From the NCBI RefSeq assembly GCF_001528665.1, contig NZ_BBYJ01000032.1:1-64000 (forward strand): a stretch of 64,000 nt of DNA. Reading direction: 5' to 3'. The translations under genes and the position numbers were made by a program. This document shows, in pieces, positions 35,344 to 44,480 of the stretch. The notes beneath the pieces were generated by a model. It worked only from the letters and a program-made list of their open reading frames with translations, made no database searches and was not told where the DNA came from. Every line of letters begins with the position of its first letter. Within the stretch, counting starts at the first letter, position 1. Origin of the DNA: Microtetraspora malaysiensis. GTDB lineage: Bacteria; Actinomycetota; Actinomycetes; Streptosporangiales; Streptosporangiaceae.

Positions 35344-36596
35344 CCAGACCCCTCATGCTCACCGGCGCGCTGACACTGGCGCTCGCCGCCACCGCCGCGT
35401 GCGGAGGCGGAGGCGGAGGCGACCAGACCGCCGCGGGTGACGGGCGCGGCCCGATCACCTTCACCGACACGCAGAGCCACGAAGAGGCCAGCCGAAAGGT
35501 CATCGACGCCTGGAACGCCGCGCACCCCGACGAGAAGGTGACGCTGGACATCCAGCCCAAGGACGCCGACAGCCAGCGGCAGCGCCTGATCAACAACGCC
35601 CAGACCAAGTCCGACGCGATGGACGTCATCATGCTGGACGCGGTGTGGACGGCCGAGTTCGCCGCGAACCGCTGGGTGGACGAACTGCCCGCCGACACGG
35701 TCAAGGCGGACGACCTCCTCGCACCCACCCTGGAGACCGCCGAATACCGCGGCAAGCTCTACGCGATGCCCTGGCTCACCGGCACCGGCCTGCTCTACTA
35801 CCGCAAGGACCTGGTCGACAAGGCCCCCACGACCTGGGCGGAGATGAAGGACACCTGCGACAAGGTCCTGCCCAAGCAGAAGGGCATGTCCTGCTACGCC
35901 GGGCTGCTCGACAAGTACGAGGGCCTGACCGTCTCCTTCGCCGAGGCCGTCCAGTCGGCCGGCGGCACCGTCCTGGACGACTCCGGCACTCCCACGCTGG
36001 AGACCGACGTCGCCAAGGCGGGCCTGAACTTCCTCGTGGACGGCCTCAAGAGCGGCCTGATCCCGAAGGAGGGCATCACCTTCAAGGAGGACGAGGTCAA
36101 GAACGCCCTCCAGACCGGCAAGGTGCTGTTCGCCCGCAGCTGGGCCTCGCTGTACGGCACCGCGAACGCTCCCGACAGTCCCGTGACCGGCAAGGTGGAC
36201 GTCGCCCCCATCCCCGGACTGGACGGTCCCGGCAGCGGCACCCTCGGCGGCGCCAACCTGGCCATCTCCGCGTTCTCCAAGCACAAGGCCACCGCCCGGG
36301 ACTTCCTGGCCTTCTTCACCGCGGGCGAGCAGATGAAGACCTGGGCCACGATCAACAGCACCCCCGTGGCGCGTACCGGCCTTTACGACGACCAGGACCT
36401 CATCGCCAAGTACCCCTACCTGCCGTCGCTGAAGGAGGGCGTCCTCAAGGCCAAGGCCAGGCCGGTCGCGGTCAAGTACGGTGACGTGACCTCGGCGATC
36501 CAGAACGCCGTCTACCCGGCTCTGACGGGTGAGGTGACGCCCGACCAAGCGCTGTCCGGGCTGCAGCAGCAGCTGTCGGGGCTGCTCAAGCAATGA
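35340..36596 (+). CDS. Carbohydrate ABC transporter substrate-binding lipoprotein (family 1)
   Basis: 418 residues. A short signal peptide ends in the lipobox TAAC (Cys about 21), followed by a glycine-rich linker. The mature part has family-1 solute-binding features: WNAAHPDEKVTL, MDVIMLDAVWTAEFAANRWV, LYAMPWLTGTGLLYYRKDL and the lobe closing with GGANLAISAFSKH. It resembles trehalose/maltose-type binders. The ATG overlaps the oxidoreductase stop (ATGA). The ligand is not predictable. Confidence 0.92.
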   Translation: MTRPLMLTGALTLALAATAACGGGGGGDQTAAGDGRGPITFTDTQSHEEASRKVIDAWNAAHPDEKVTLDIQPKDADSQRQRLINNAQTKSDAMDVIMLDAVWTAEFAANRWVDELPADTVKADDLLAPTLETAEYRGKLYAMPWLTGTGLLYYRKDLVDKAPTTWAEMKDTCDKVLPKQKGMSCYAGLLDKYEGLTVSFAEAVQSAGGTVLDDSGTPTLETDVAKAGLNFLVDGLKSGLIPKEGITFKEDEVKNALQTGKVLFARSWASLYGTANAPDSPVTGKVDVAPIPGLDGPGSGTLGGANLAISAFSKHKATARDFLAFFTAGEQMKTWATINSTPVARTGLYDDQDLIAKYPYLPSLKEGVLKAKARPVAVKYGDVTSAIQNAVYPALTGEVTPDQALSGLQQQLSGLLKQ

Positions 36597-37486
36597 GGCG
36601 CGGCTCGCGGTGGTTCGCCGCACTGATGATCTCCCCGACGCTGCTCGTCCTCGTCCTCGTCGTGCTCTATCCGCTGCTCGCCGCGGCTCGCGAGTCGATG
36701 TACGTCCGTGGCGAGGGCCTTGACGCCGACGGCTTCGTGGTCGAGGGCGAGCGGTTCGTCGGAGTGGCCAACTACGCCGGTCTGGTGGGCGAGCGCTTCG
36801 TCAACGCCTTCGCCAACACCACCGTGTTCACCCTCGCCACGGTGGCGGTGGAGACCGTGCTCGGTGTCGCGATGGCGCTGGTCATGCACGGCGTTCTGCG
36901 CGGCAGGGGACTGGTGCGGGCGAGCATCCTCATCCCGTGGGCGGTGCCGACCGCCATCTCCGGGCTGATGTGGCGGTGGGTGTTCCAGGCCGACGGCGTC
37001 GCCAACGCGATCATCGGCCAGAAGATCCTGTGGACCACCGAGGGCGTCCAGGCCAAGCTCGCCGTCATCATCGCCGACACGTGGAAGACCGCGCCGTTCA
37101 TCGGGCTGCTCGTGCTGGCCGGGCTGCAGATCATCCCGGACATGGTGTACGAGGCGGCGAAGGTGGACGGCGCGTCGGCCTGGCAGACGTTCTGGCGAAT
37201 CACCCTGCCGCTGGTCAAGCCGGCTCTGGTGGTGGCCGTCCTGTTCCGCATCCTCCAGGCGCTGGCGATGTTCGACCTGCCGTTCGTGATGATCGGCCGC
37301 GGCAAGTTCTCCGTGGAGACGCTGTCCGCCCTGATCTGGGACGAGGCCACCCAGCTCAGGTACGGACCCGCGGCGGCGTACGGCATCGTGCTCATCGCCT
37401 ACGTCTCCGTCATCGTGTTCGTCTTCGTCCGGCTGCTCGGCGCCGACCTGCTGGCCGATGCGCGATCAAGGAAGGAGCGGGCGTGA
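36593..37486 (+). CDS. Carbohydrate ABC transporter permease 1 (MalF-like)
   Basis: 297 residues with six hydrophobic helices and the EAA-loop motif EAAKVDGASAWQTFWRITLP (about residues 184-203). It overlaps the binding-protein gene and the second permease gene by 4 nt each. No ATPase gene is in this operon; a shared MsiK-type ATPase encoded elsewhere is usual in actinobacteria. Confidence 0.94.
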   Translation: MRRGSRWFAALMISPTLLVLVLVVLYPLLAAARESMYVRGEGLDADGFVVEGERFVGVANYAGLVGERFVNAFANTTVFTLATVAVETVLGVAMALVMHGVLRGRGLVRASILIPWAVPTAISGLMWRWVFQADGVANAIIGQKILWTTEGVQAKLAVIIADTWKTAPFIGLLVLAGLQIIPDMVYEAAKVDGASAWQTFWRITLPLVKPALVVAVLFRILQALAMFDLPFVMIGRGKFSVETLSALIWDEATQLRYGPAAAYGIVLIAYVSVIVFVFVRLLGADLLADARSRKERA

Positions 37487-38289
37487 GGAGGACCCTCACC
37501 GCCGGGCTCATCGTGGTGTACTGCCTGGCGCCGTTCTACTGGATGGTCGTCTCCAGCCTCCGTCGTACGGTCGACATCTTCTCCACCACACCCTGGCCTT
37601 CGCCGCCGTCGCTGGAGAACTACGCGGCGGTCTTCGGCGGGCACAGCGACTTCGGCCGGGCACTACTCAACAGCCTGATCGTCTCGGGCGTCACCACCGT
37701 GCTCACGCTGGCCGTCGGCGTCTGCTGCGCGTACGCGCTGGCCCGGCTGACCTTCCGCGGCAAGAACCTCGTGCTGGCGCTGATCATCGGCACCTCGATG
37801 TTCCCCGGTGCGCTGCTGATCGTGCCGCTGCTCAAGCTGTTCACCGAACTGGGCTGGATCAACACCTACCACGCCATGATCGTGCCGAGCATGTCGTTCG
37901 CTCTGCCGCTGGCCGTCTGGACGCTCACCGCGTTCTTCCGCCAGATGCCGCACGAACTGGAGCAGGCCGCCACCATCGACGGCTGCACCCGCTGGGGCGC
38001 GTTCCGGCGGGTGATCCTGCCGCTGGCGGCGCCGGGCGTGTTCACCACGGCGATCCTCGCGTTCTTCGCCACCTGGAACGAGTTCATGATCGCCCTGACC
38101 ATGATCAGCAAGGCGGACATGCAGACCGCCACCATTCGGGTGGCCCAGTTCGGCGGCGCCTCCGACTTCGACACGCCCTTCGGCACGCAGATGGCCGCCG
38201 GCGTCGTCGTCACGATCCCCCTCGTGATCCTCGTTCTGGTCTTCCAGAAGCGGATCGTCGCCGGGCTCACGTCCGGCGCGCTCAAGTAA
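37483..38289 (+). CDS. Carbohydrate ABC transporter permease 2 (MalG-like)
   Basis: 268 residues with six hydrophobic helices and the EAA loop EQAATIDGCTRWGAFRRVIL. GTG 37483 overlaps the preceding stop; GGAAGGAG lies just upstream. The longer reading frame to the left is an artefact of the overlapping permease gene. It forms the channel with the MalF-like protein. Confidence 0.94.
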   Translation: MRRTLTAGLIVVYCLAPFYWMVVSSLRRTVDIFSTTPWPSPPSLENYAAVFGGHSDFGRALLNSLIVSGVTTVLTLAVGVCCAYALARLTFRGKNLVLALIIGTSMFPGALLIVPLLKLFTELGWINTYHAMIVPSMSFALPLAVWTLTAFFRQMPHELEQAATIDGCTRWGAFRRVILPLAAPGVFTTAILAFFATWNEFMIALTMISKADMQTATIRVAQFGGASDFDTPFGTQMAAGVVVTIPLVILVLVFQKRIVAGLTSGALK

Positions 38290-38310
38290 CCAGGAAAGGA
38301 ACCCCCCACG

Positions 38311-39138
38311 ATGAGCATCAGCAGGAGAGGTCTGCTCGGCGCGACCGCGGTCGCGATGGCCGGCGTCGGACTGGCCGCGATCCCCGCGTCCGCGACGGTG
38401 GAGAAGCGCCGGATCAAGCGCGGGGTCATCCGCGTGGCCTCCTTCAACATCCACTACGGCGCCGGGGCCGACAACGTCTTCGACCTCCAGCACGTGGCCG
38501 AGGTCATCGAGGCGATCGACGCCGACGTGATCGGCCTGCAGGAGGTCGACAAGTTCTTCCGTCCACGCAGCAACTGGCTCGACACCGCGAGCGAGCTGGC
38601 CAAGATGCTCGGGATGCACCACACCTACGGCCCCAACATCGACCAGGACCCGCTGGAGGAGGGGCAGCCGCGCAGGCAGTACGGCACCGCGTTCCTGTCC
38701 CGCTGGCCCATCCTCGAATCGCGCAACACCCACCTGCCGCTGTACGCCGGCAGTGAACCGCGCGGCCTGCTGGAGGCCGTCGTCGACATCCAGGGGAAGC
38801 GGGTACGGTTCGGCAACTCGCACATGCAGCACACCAGCGACGCCGAGTGGCAGGAGCAGGCCGACACCATCGTGAACCTGCTCGGCCAGTCGGCCGAACC
38901 GGTCGTCTTCCTGGGCGACACCAACGCCGTGCCCGCCTTCGGCGGCATCAAGACGTTCACCGACCGCTACGACGACGTGTGGGCACGGGTCGGCATCGGC
39001 GAGGGTCTGTCGGCGGACAACAAGTGGCGCTTCGACTACGTCTTCGTGCCCAAGGGCACCGACGTCCGCTCGGCCTGGCTGATGTGCACCGACGCCTCCG
39101 ACCACCAGCCGCTCGTCACCGACCTTCTGCTGTCGTGA
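38311..39138 (+). CDS. Tat-exported endonuclease/exonuclease/phosphatase (EEP) family hydrolase
   Basis: 275 residues. The N-terminal SISRRGLLGATAVAMAG fits a twin-arginine signal followed by a hydrophobic core. The EEP fold is marked by SFNIHYG, GLQEVDKF (metal-binding Glu), NSHMQH, FLGDTNAVP and SDHQPLVTDL (catalytic His). Such enzymes cleave phosphodiesters or phosphomonoesters using Mg2+. Export plus an adjacent sugar importer suggests release of an importable polyol or sugar from a phosphorylated polymer or lipid head group; that is inference. Confidence 0.92.
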   Translation: MSISRRGLLGATAVAMAGVGLAAIPASATVEKRRIKRGVIRVASFNIHYGAGADNVFDLQHVAEVIEAIDADVIGLQEVDKFFRPRSNWLDTASELAKMLGMHHTYGPNIDQDPLEEGQPRRQYGTAFLSRWPILESRNTHLPLYAGSEPRGLLEAVVDIQGKRVRFGNSHMQHTSDAEWQEQADTIVNLLGQSAEPVVFLGDTNAVPAFGGIKTFTDRYDDVWARVGIGEGLSADNKWRFDYVFVPKGTDVRSAWLMCTDASDHQPLVTDLLLS

Positions 39139-39149
39139 AAGGGACGACG

Positions 39150-40334
39150 GTGCTCCGCGCCCTGCTCGTCGCCTCACTCGGCCTGGCGTTGACCGCCGCA
39201 CCTGCCCGGGCGGACATCGACGACCACTGGACCGACGCCTGGGCCACCGCGCTCCATCGCTCGTCGGCCGCCACGCCGCCGCCGGTCTACCAGGACCAGA
39301 CCATCCGCATGGTCGTGCCCATGCGCGGCTCCGGCAACGCCGTGCGCGTCCGGCTCTCCAACGCCCACGGAGACCAGCCCGTCACGTTCGGCGCGGCCAC
39401 GGTGGCGCTGCGGGACAGCGGCGCCGCCCTGGCGGACGGAACGCTGAAGCAGGTCACGTTCTCCGGCGCGACCTCGGTGACGGTCCCCGCCGGGCAGGTT
39501 GTGCACAGCGACCCGGTACGCCTGCACGTCACCGAGGGCCAGGACCTGGCGGTCAGCGTCTACCTGCCCTCCGCCACCGGCCCGGCGACCTGGCACCGCT
39601 CCGCCGTACAGACCAACTACGTCTCCGGGCCCGGCGACCACACCGTCGACCCGGACGGCGGCTCCTTCCCTGCCACTGTGCGGAGCTGGATCTTCCTGGA
39701 CGCGGTCGCCGTGACCAGGGGTCCGACCCCCGGCACGCTGGTGGCCGTCGGCGACTCCATCACCGACGGCTCGGGCACCGCGGTCGACGGCTTCGAACGC
39801 TGGCCCGACTACCTGGCGGCCAGGTTCGCGGCCAAGCCGGGACGCCACCCCGCGGTGGTGAACGCCGGCATCGGCGGCAACAGCGTGCTCGCCGACACCG
39901 CCCAGGACGGCCAGAGCCTGCTGAACCGCATGGAACGCGACGTGCTCGCCCGGGAAGGACTGACCCACGTCATCCTCCTCGAAGGCGTCAACGACCTGCG
40001 CAACAGGGCAACCGCCGACGAGCTCGTCGCCGCCTACCGGGAGATCATCGCCAGGGTGCACGCCCGGGGCGCGAAGATCTACGGCGGCACGATCACCCCG
40101 TTCAAGGGCGGCTCCGCCCACACACCCGCCGCCGAAGCCCACCGCCAGGCGGTCAACGCGTGGATCGCCACCAGCGGCGAGTTCGACGGCGTGGTGGACT
40201 TCGCCGCCGCCGTGGCCGACCCCGAGGACCCGCAGTCGCTGAATCCCGCCTACGACCGGGGCGACCATCTCCACCCCAACGCCGCGGGCTTCGCCGCGAT
40301 GGCCGCGGCCGTGGACCTCTCCCTCTTCCGCTGA
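39150..40334 (+). CDS. Secreted SGNH/GDSL hydrolase
   Basis: 394 residues from GTG 39150, which follows AAAGGGA at 39138-39144; GTG 39135 overlapping the previous stop is an alternative. A signal peptide (ending APARA) precedes a beta-rich N-terminal region (to about 185). The SGNH domain then follows: VAVGDSITDGSGT with the nucleophile Ser, GIGGNSVL, GVNDL and DHLHPN with the catalytic Asp-His. It should act as an extracellular esterase or lipase and is coupled to the EEP hydrolase gene. Confidence 0.92.
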   Translation: MLRALLVASLGLALTAAPARADIDDHWTDAWATALHRSSAATPPPVYQDQTIRMVVPMRGSGNAVRVRLSNAHGDQPVTFGAATVALRDSGAALADGTLKQVTFSGATSVTVPAGQVVHSDPVRLHVTEGQDLAVSVYLPSATGPATWHRSAVQTNYVSGPGDHTVDPDGGSFPATVRSWIFLDAVAVTRGPTPGTLVAVGDSITDGSGTAVDGFERWPDYLAARFAAKPGRHPAVVNAGIGGNSVLADTAQDGQSLLNRMERDVLAREGLTHVILLEGVNDLRNRATADELVAAYREIIARVHARGAKIYGGTITPFKGGSAHTPAAEAHRQAVNAWIATSGEFDGVVDFAAAVADPEDPQSLNPAYDRGDHLHPNAAGFAAMAAAVDLSLFR

Positions 40335-40346
40335 CCTGTCTGTCCG

Positions 40347-40375
40347 CCCCGGCCCGGATGCCCCTCGGGCCGGGG
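40347..40375. terminator. GC-rich hairpin between convergent genes
   Basis: A perfect 10-bp stem CCCCGGCCCG/CGGGCCGGGG with a 9-nt loop, 12 nt after the hydrolase stop and 26 nt before the convergent phosphotransferase stop. No U-tract follows, as is common in high-GC actinobacteria. It probably works in both directions. Confidence 0.65.
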
Positions 40376-40401
40376 CGGGGTATCGGCGGGTCTATCGCAG
40401 G

Positions 40402-41418
40402 TCAGTCCCGGATGGATTCGAGATAGCCGGTCAGATAGGTCAACGACGCGGCGATGTCCGCACCGAGGCCGTGCGGCCGGCGCAACTCGTCGACGAAGGC
40501 GGCGATGTCGGCCAGCCGCCACCAGAGAGAGTAGAGAGCGAGGCCGGCCGGTGTGACGGTCCGTCCGGTGGCCCGGCTGTAGCGGGAGAGTACGTCGGCG
40601 GCGTCGCCATCCGGGTCTTCGCCGAGCATGCGGGCGAGGGCGGGGGTGAGCATCCACAGGTCCCGTTCCGGCGGAGCGATCTGCACGGTGCCCCAGTCGA
40701 TGAGCCGGAGTCCGGCCGGGGTACGCATGACGTTGCCGGGGTGCGGTTCGCCGTGGGTGATCACCCAGACCGGCACGGTGTTCTGTACGTGGTCGACCCG
40801 CCGGTCGAAGTCGGCGAGCAATCGTCGGACTTCCCCGGCATGGACGGACAGCAGCTTGCGGGCCGGCTCGGCATAAGGCCCGCCGGTCCACTCCCGATCG
40901 AGGTCCCGCAGCGCCTCCTCCAGCTTGTCCCGGCCGGGCAGCACCAGGTCAGCCCGTGACGCGGTGTCCGCCACGAGCGGGGTCGCCCGGTGCAACTCGG
41001 CCAACAGGTCGATCACCTCGGCGCGATCCTCGGGCCGGTGCGCGCCGAACTGCCCGGCGACACCCGCCACCATCGGAAACACCGACAGGGCGTACCGCGA
41101 GGTCAGCCGCCAGAGCGCGGCGCCGGTCGCGGCCGGGATCGGCGCGAGGACGAAGTCGAGCCCCGCCTCCCGGTGCAGTGCCAGGGCGGCGCCGAACGAC
41201 TGGCCGAGCCGGTCGAACGCGCCATCACGACCGATGTCCTCCACGCCGAGGTCATCGACCTTGACGAACCATGCCGTCCCACGCCGGTCCCCCACGGACC
41301 AGTGGTAACTGCCTGCGCCCACGGGAAGGTACTCGACCGAGTGGGGCTCAATGCCCCAGCCCTCGGTCAGTGCCACCATCAGCTCGGCCTCCGCCAGATC
41401 TGCCGGTCTGTCCCTCAT
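40402..41418 (-). CDS. Aminoglycoside phosphotransferase/choline kinase family protein
   Basis: 338 residues from ATG 41418; a longer frame upstream lacks kinase features. The APH-type kinase core shows WFVKVDDL (ATP lysine region), the Brenner-like catalytic loop VITHGEPHPGNVM and LIDWGTVQIAPPERDL. The catalytic loop has Glu where HGD is usual; I regard this as a subfamily trait rather than damage. Substrate unknown, so antibiotic resistance should not be assumed. Confidence 0.88.
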   Translation of the reverse strand: MRDRPADLAEAELMVALTEGWGIEPHSVEYLPVGAGSYHWSVGDRRGTAWFVKVDDLGVEDIGRDGAFDRLGQSFGAALALHREAGLDFVLAPIPAATGAALWRLTSRYALSVFPMVAGVAGQFGAHRPEDRAEVIDLLAELHRATPLVADTASRADLVLPGRDKLEEALRDLDREWTGGPYAEPARKLLSVHAGEVRRLLADFDRRVDHVQNTVPVWVITHGEPHPGNVMRTPAGLRLIDWGTVQIAPPERDLWMLTPALARMLGEDPDGDAADVLSRYSRATGRTVTPAGLALYSLWWRLADIAAFVDELRRPHGLGADIAASLTYLTGYLESIRD

Positions 41419-41619
41419 GCGCCGACATCCTGCCTCAATTTCCGCAGAGCCGCGGATCATTTGTGACGCGCCGTCAATCCCCGTAGCGGTGCAACAGCAA
41501 ATCGGGCTCGGCACGCCTGGCGCTGGTGCATGAACTTCACCGGCCGGCATCACGGCCGGGGCGCCTTTCCGAATTCGTGCAAACTGGTGAACCGCCACCG
41601 TGGCCGGTACCGTACGCCG

Positions 41620-42165
41620 ATGTTCACCATCCGTATGAACGAGGCGGCGGCATCTGCGCTTCAACCGCTGGCGCCTGCCGATCCGCCACCCGCGGCTCCC
41701 GTTGTCGGTCAAGGGCTACATGACAAGTTCGCCCAGGGGCTCACGTACAACGAAGGTGCTCTGACATTCGCTGACCACGTCGGCCAATGGGCTGCGCAGC
41801 CTTCTGTGTCGGCAGCGATCGCCGAGATGGGTTGGCAGGATCTGACCGGCTATGAGGGCAACGTCAACGCTTTTCATCTGGAGGACTATGCGCCGGTTCA
41901 TGTGGCGATCCTTGATGGCGGGCAACCCCAGATCAGGTACGAGGATCAGGTCATGTTGCTGCGGCTCGGCCTGGTTGTAGCGGACAGCGTGTTCGGCCTC
42001 ATCCGAGCTCTACCGGAGCCGGTTCCCGTCCGATGCGTTATCAACGCGAACGAAACCGCCGCCACATTTCGCTTTCACCAGATCCGCTCCGGGGAAGACT
42101 GGGTCAATCTGGAGTTGGACCGGTACCGGGCGGACATGGTAGCCGTCATTGACCGCCATCCCTGA
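41620..42165 (+). CDS. Hypothetical protein
   Basis: 181 residues from ATG 41620. The frame is open 90 nt further upstream, and no ribosome site helps to decide. Composition is that of a soluble globular protein with a Pro/Ala-rich N-terminus (LAPADPPPAAPVV) and a later helix-strand pattern. Not recognised. Divergent from the phosphotransferase gene across about 200 bp. Nothing is visible in 42166-42331. Confidence 0.55.
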   Translation: MFTIRMNEAAASALQPLAPADPPPAAPVVGQGLHDKFAQGLTYNEGALTFADHVGQWAAQPSVSAAIAEMGWQDLTGYEGNVNAFHLEDYAPVHVAILDGGQPQIRYEDQVMLLRLGLVVADSVFGLIRALPEPVPVRCVINANETAATFRFHQIRSGEDWVNLELDRYRADMVAVIDRHP

Positions 42166-42331
42166 TCGGAGATCCACTCCTGGAAACGCGCGCGTTGTGT
42201 CTTCGCCTCGCGCCGGAATTGCCGCTCCGCAGGAACGCTTCACGCCTGCCGAGGAAGACGAAGGCGTTGTCGGACCGGTCGACGTAGGAGGCGAGGCACT
42301 CGGTCAGGCCCAGCCCGCAGGCTCATTCCCT

Positions 42332-42775
42332 CTATTGCCATGGTGCGAGGTGGTGAACAGGATCGTCTTCGAGGGAGAGCTCACGCCGGATGAGAGCGTA
42401 GGTCGAGCAGAACTGCACAGGTTTCTCCAGGTGGAGAGCGGTGAACGGTTCCGATGCCGCGCGCGTTACATCCAATCTGATGGTGTAGCCGGTGTTCAGA
42501 ACCTCGTCGTCCGACCCCTGGCTGTCGATCGAGCTGAATCGAAGTGAATCTTCCGTCCCTTGCCATCCACCCGCAGCCTGCCATTCATAATGCAACTCCA
42601 CACTCTCAGGTTTCGGGCAGCGCCAGCGAAAGCGGCCGATGTCCATGCCGCCCGCGAGGTTGGCCCACGCACTCCAGCCGCGGCCATCCGGTAGAAATCC
42701 CAGCCAGCTGGTCTCCATGGACCCAAGGTCGTAGGGACCGCTGTCCCAGAGGCCTACCAGGTTCTCGTCGTACAT
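42332..42775 (-). CDS. Hypothetical protein, beta-rich
   Basis: 147 residues from ATG 42775; ATG 42841 or GTG 42868 would add 22 or 31 residues, and none has a good ribosome site. The start MYDENLVGLWDSGP and the alternating polar/aromatic pattern (GWSAWANLAGG, FRWRCPKPESVELHYEW) suggest a small lipocalin-like or beta-barrel fold. Family not recognised. Confidence 0.6.
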   Translation of the reverse strand: MYDENLVGLWDSGPYDLGSMETSWLGFLPDGRGWSAWANLAGGMDIGRFRWRCPKPESVELHYEWQAAGGWQGTEDSLRFSSIDSQGSDDEVLNTGYTIRLDVTRAASEPFTALHLEKPVQFCSTYALIRRELSLEDDPVHHLAPWQ

Positions 42776-42868
42776 GCCCGTCAGGGTGGCATCGATGCGG
42801 CGGCCGTACAACGTCTGATCGTCGCGCCAATAGCGTGCCATAACGGACGGCGACCAGCGGGTAACCAC

Positions 42869-43257
42869 GGGGCCTAATGATCACTCGACCACGCTGATCT
42901 GAACCCCTGTTTTCCCAGTTCAGGACGGCAGGATCAGTAACCTTTTCCCCGGCTGGCAGCTCCGAGGACGCCGTCACTCGATGGCTCCACCTTGTTTCCT
43001 GCCAAGTGGCGACGAGGTTCGGCGGCTCAGTCCGTGCACCCCGAGGCCCCGCCCGTTACCGTGCGATCGACCCCGCCGCCTGGACGACCATAGTCGCTGC
43101 GAGTATGAGTTCGGGAGTGATTTTCGGTTGACACGAGTACCGGTCGACAAAGGGTTGGTCGTCCTGACCTGCACTGAACTGCTGGAACGACACGAGATCA
43201 AGTCTTTAATCCGCTGATTCGTGCGTTGGCCTTCGGACGTGCTTTTCTGGTGGGACG
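42869..43257. other. Intergenic stretch without recognisable gene
   Basis: Two overlapping open frames on opposite strands (42981-43217 plus, 42974-43261 minus) have no ribosome site and no motif. They are basic, low-complexity translations typical of non-coding GC-rich DNA. The part from about 43080 on is less GC-rich than its surroundings. Confidence 0.4.
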
Positions 43258-43623
43258 TCACTCGCAGGAGGCCGCCGTTTCAACGATGAGATCTTCAGGC
43301 CGTGGGAGCGCGGCCGGCTCATCTTCGATGGAGTAGACCTCAAGACGCGAAAGGTGGCCTTCTTCGACGAAGAGCAAGGCGCCGTCACTGCGCCCGCGTA
43401 CGGCGGCGGAGATCAGCACGCCGTATTGCACCGGTGATGTGAGCGCGCGAGGTTCTGTTCCCGCGCGGAGGTCCACTGTCGCGCATCCGCATGCGCATCG
43501 CCCGCTGATAACTGCCGAAGGAACCTGAGCCCGAAGTTCGTCCGCGCCGGGGAAGTCCTGCGCGAGGAGCGCCAGGATGACGGCTTGCTCCTCGACTGAA
43601 AGATGACGCTCGCTACTCGACAC
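43258..43623 (-). CDS. Hypothetical protein with CxCxC motif
   Basis: 121 residues from GTG 43623. It contains SGRCACGCATVDL, a compact cysteine cluster that may bind metal, followed by GALLFVEEGHLSRLEVYSIE. The sequence reads like a conserved small protein rather than a shadow frame. Function unknown. Confidence 0.65.
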   Translation of the reverse strand: MSSSERHLSVEEQAVILALLAQDFPGADELRAQVPSAVISGRCACGCATVDLRAGTEPRALTSPVQYGVLISAAVRGRSDGALLFVEEGHLSRLEVYSIEDEPAALPRPEDLIVETAASCE

Positions 43624-43745
43624 GGCGTCACGGTAGCGGATCGGGTGTGGCCAAGAGGCCGGCGGCCTTCAGTGACGTCCGGTGATTTTCCGGCAGTGCT
43701 TCGGGGGCTCATCGGACACCTCTTAACGGCCCCGAGTTTCGCGCT

Positions 43746-43751
43746 TATGAT
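43746..43751 (+). promoter_or_regulatory. -10 box for a leaderless membrane-protein gene
   Basis: TATGAT ends 6 nt before GTG 43758, so the transcript would start at the start codon. No ribosome site is present. A -35-like CTTAAC lies at 43722-43727 with a slightly long spacer. Confidence 0.4.
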
Positions 43752-43757
43752 CATTTG

Positions 43758-44252
43758 GTGGCGTATTCCACCTCCGACCCGGGAGCGGCCTCGTCGTCGC
43801 GCGTTGCGATACGGCTGTGGACGCTTCGAGTCGCCCAGATTGTGGGCGCTGGGGCGGTCGGGGCTCTGATGACGGTCTGCTTGGTACCACTGTTGATTTT
43901 CGGAATGCTTATTGCGGGTGGGGCCGGCCTCATTTTCGTCTCCATCCCCGTGGGCATCGTCGGCACAGTCGGACTGCTGGCCGTGGTCGCCCTCTTGACC
44001 GGTGGTGCCTCGTCGCTCGCGTCCGCGTCTCGGGTGGGTTGGGCCATCCTTGTCTTTGTCGGGGGGACGGCGGGTTGGATTACCGGCGCTTTGATCTTCC
44101 AAGGCGGGTTTCCCGGCCCTCGCGGGGCGGTCCTGGTCTACAGCGGTATCCCTTTCGCCTTGGCGGCCATAGCCTGCATGGGCCGCTGGGCGATAGCCAT
44201 CTCCCTCCTGACAGCCGTGGCCGTGCTGGCGACGCTGCTCCACGTGAGGTAA
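43758..44252 (+). CDS. Small integral membrane protein
   Basis: 164 residues from GTG 43758 (TTG 43755 also possible). About five hydrophobic segments, with Gly/Ala/Val-rich helices such as IVGAGAVGALMTVCLVPLLI. No domain recognised. Probably translated from a leaderless transcript. Confidence 0.7.
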   Translation: MAYSTSDPGAASSSRVAIRLWTLRVAQIVGAGAVGALMTVCLVPLLIFGMLIAGGAGLIFVSIPVGIVGTVGLLAVVALLTGGASSLASASRVGWAILVFVGGTAGWITGALIFQGGFPGPRGAVLVYSGIPFALAAIACMGRWAIAISLLTAVAVLATLLHVR

Positions 44253-44285
44253 CGACTGCGACGGAAATGCCGACAGCTGACAGCG

Positions 44286-44480
44286 CCCCGGGTACTGCAC
44301 ACCCATAGGTGGCAGACCGCCTACAGCGAAATCATGCCCGCCGGCTACCTGAACGGGTCACTAATCGGCGAGCGCAAGGCCATGTGGAAAACCCGGCTCA
44401 CTGCCGTCGGCCCTGAATCGGATCACGCCTCCTGCCTGCTCGTCGTCGCCGAGGGCGCCGCCGTCGCAGCTCTGTTCGCC
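44286..44480 (+). pseudogene. GNAT acetyltransferase N-terminal relic
   Basis: Translation in the frame of ATG 44334 gives HTHRWQTAYSEIMPAGYLNG, then ERKAMWKTRLTA and ASCLLVVAEG. This matches the start of GNAT acetyltransferases (a W-x2-AY-x-x-I-M/L-P-x-x-Y-L pattern and the W-x2-RL that follows). The similarity stops near 44480 and no acetyl-CoA binding motif appears after it. The open frame then drifts to 44618 as an Arg/Ala-rich translation. No start or ribosome site precedes it. The remaining bases of 44253-44771 show nothing else. Confidence 0.45.

Noticed and set aside
40402-41418. Calling the APH-family protein an aminoglycoside resistance gene
   Set aside because: The family is broad, the catalytic loop is the HGE variant and there is no resistance context.
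42981-43261. Small open frames on both strands between two hypothetical genes
   Set aside because: Basic low-complexity translations without start signals.
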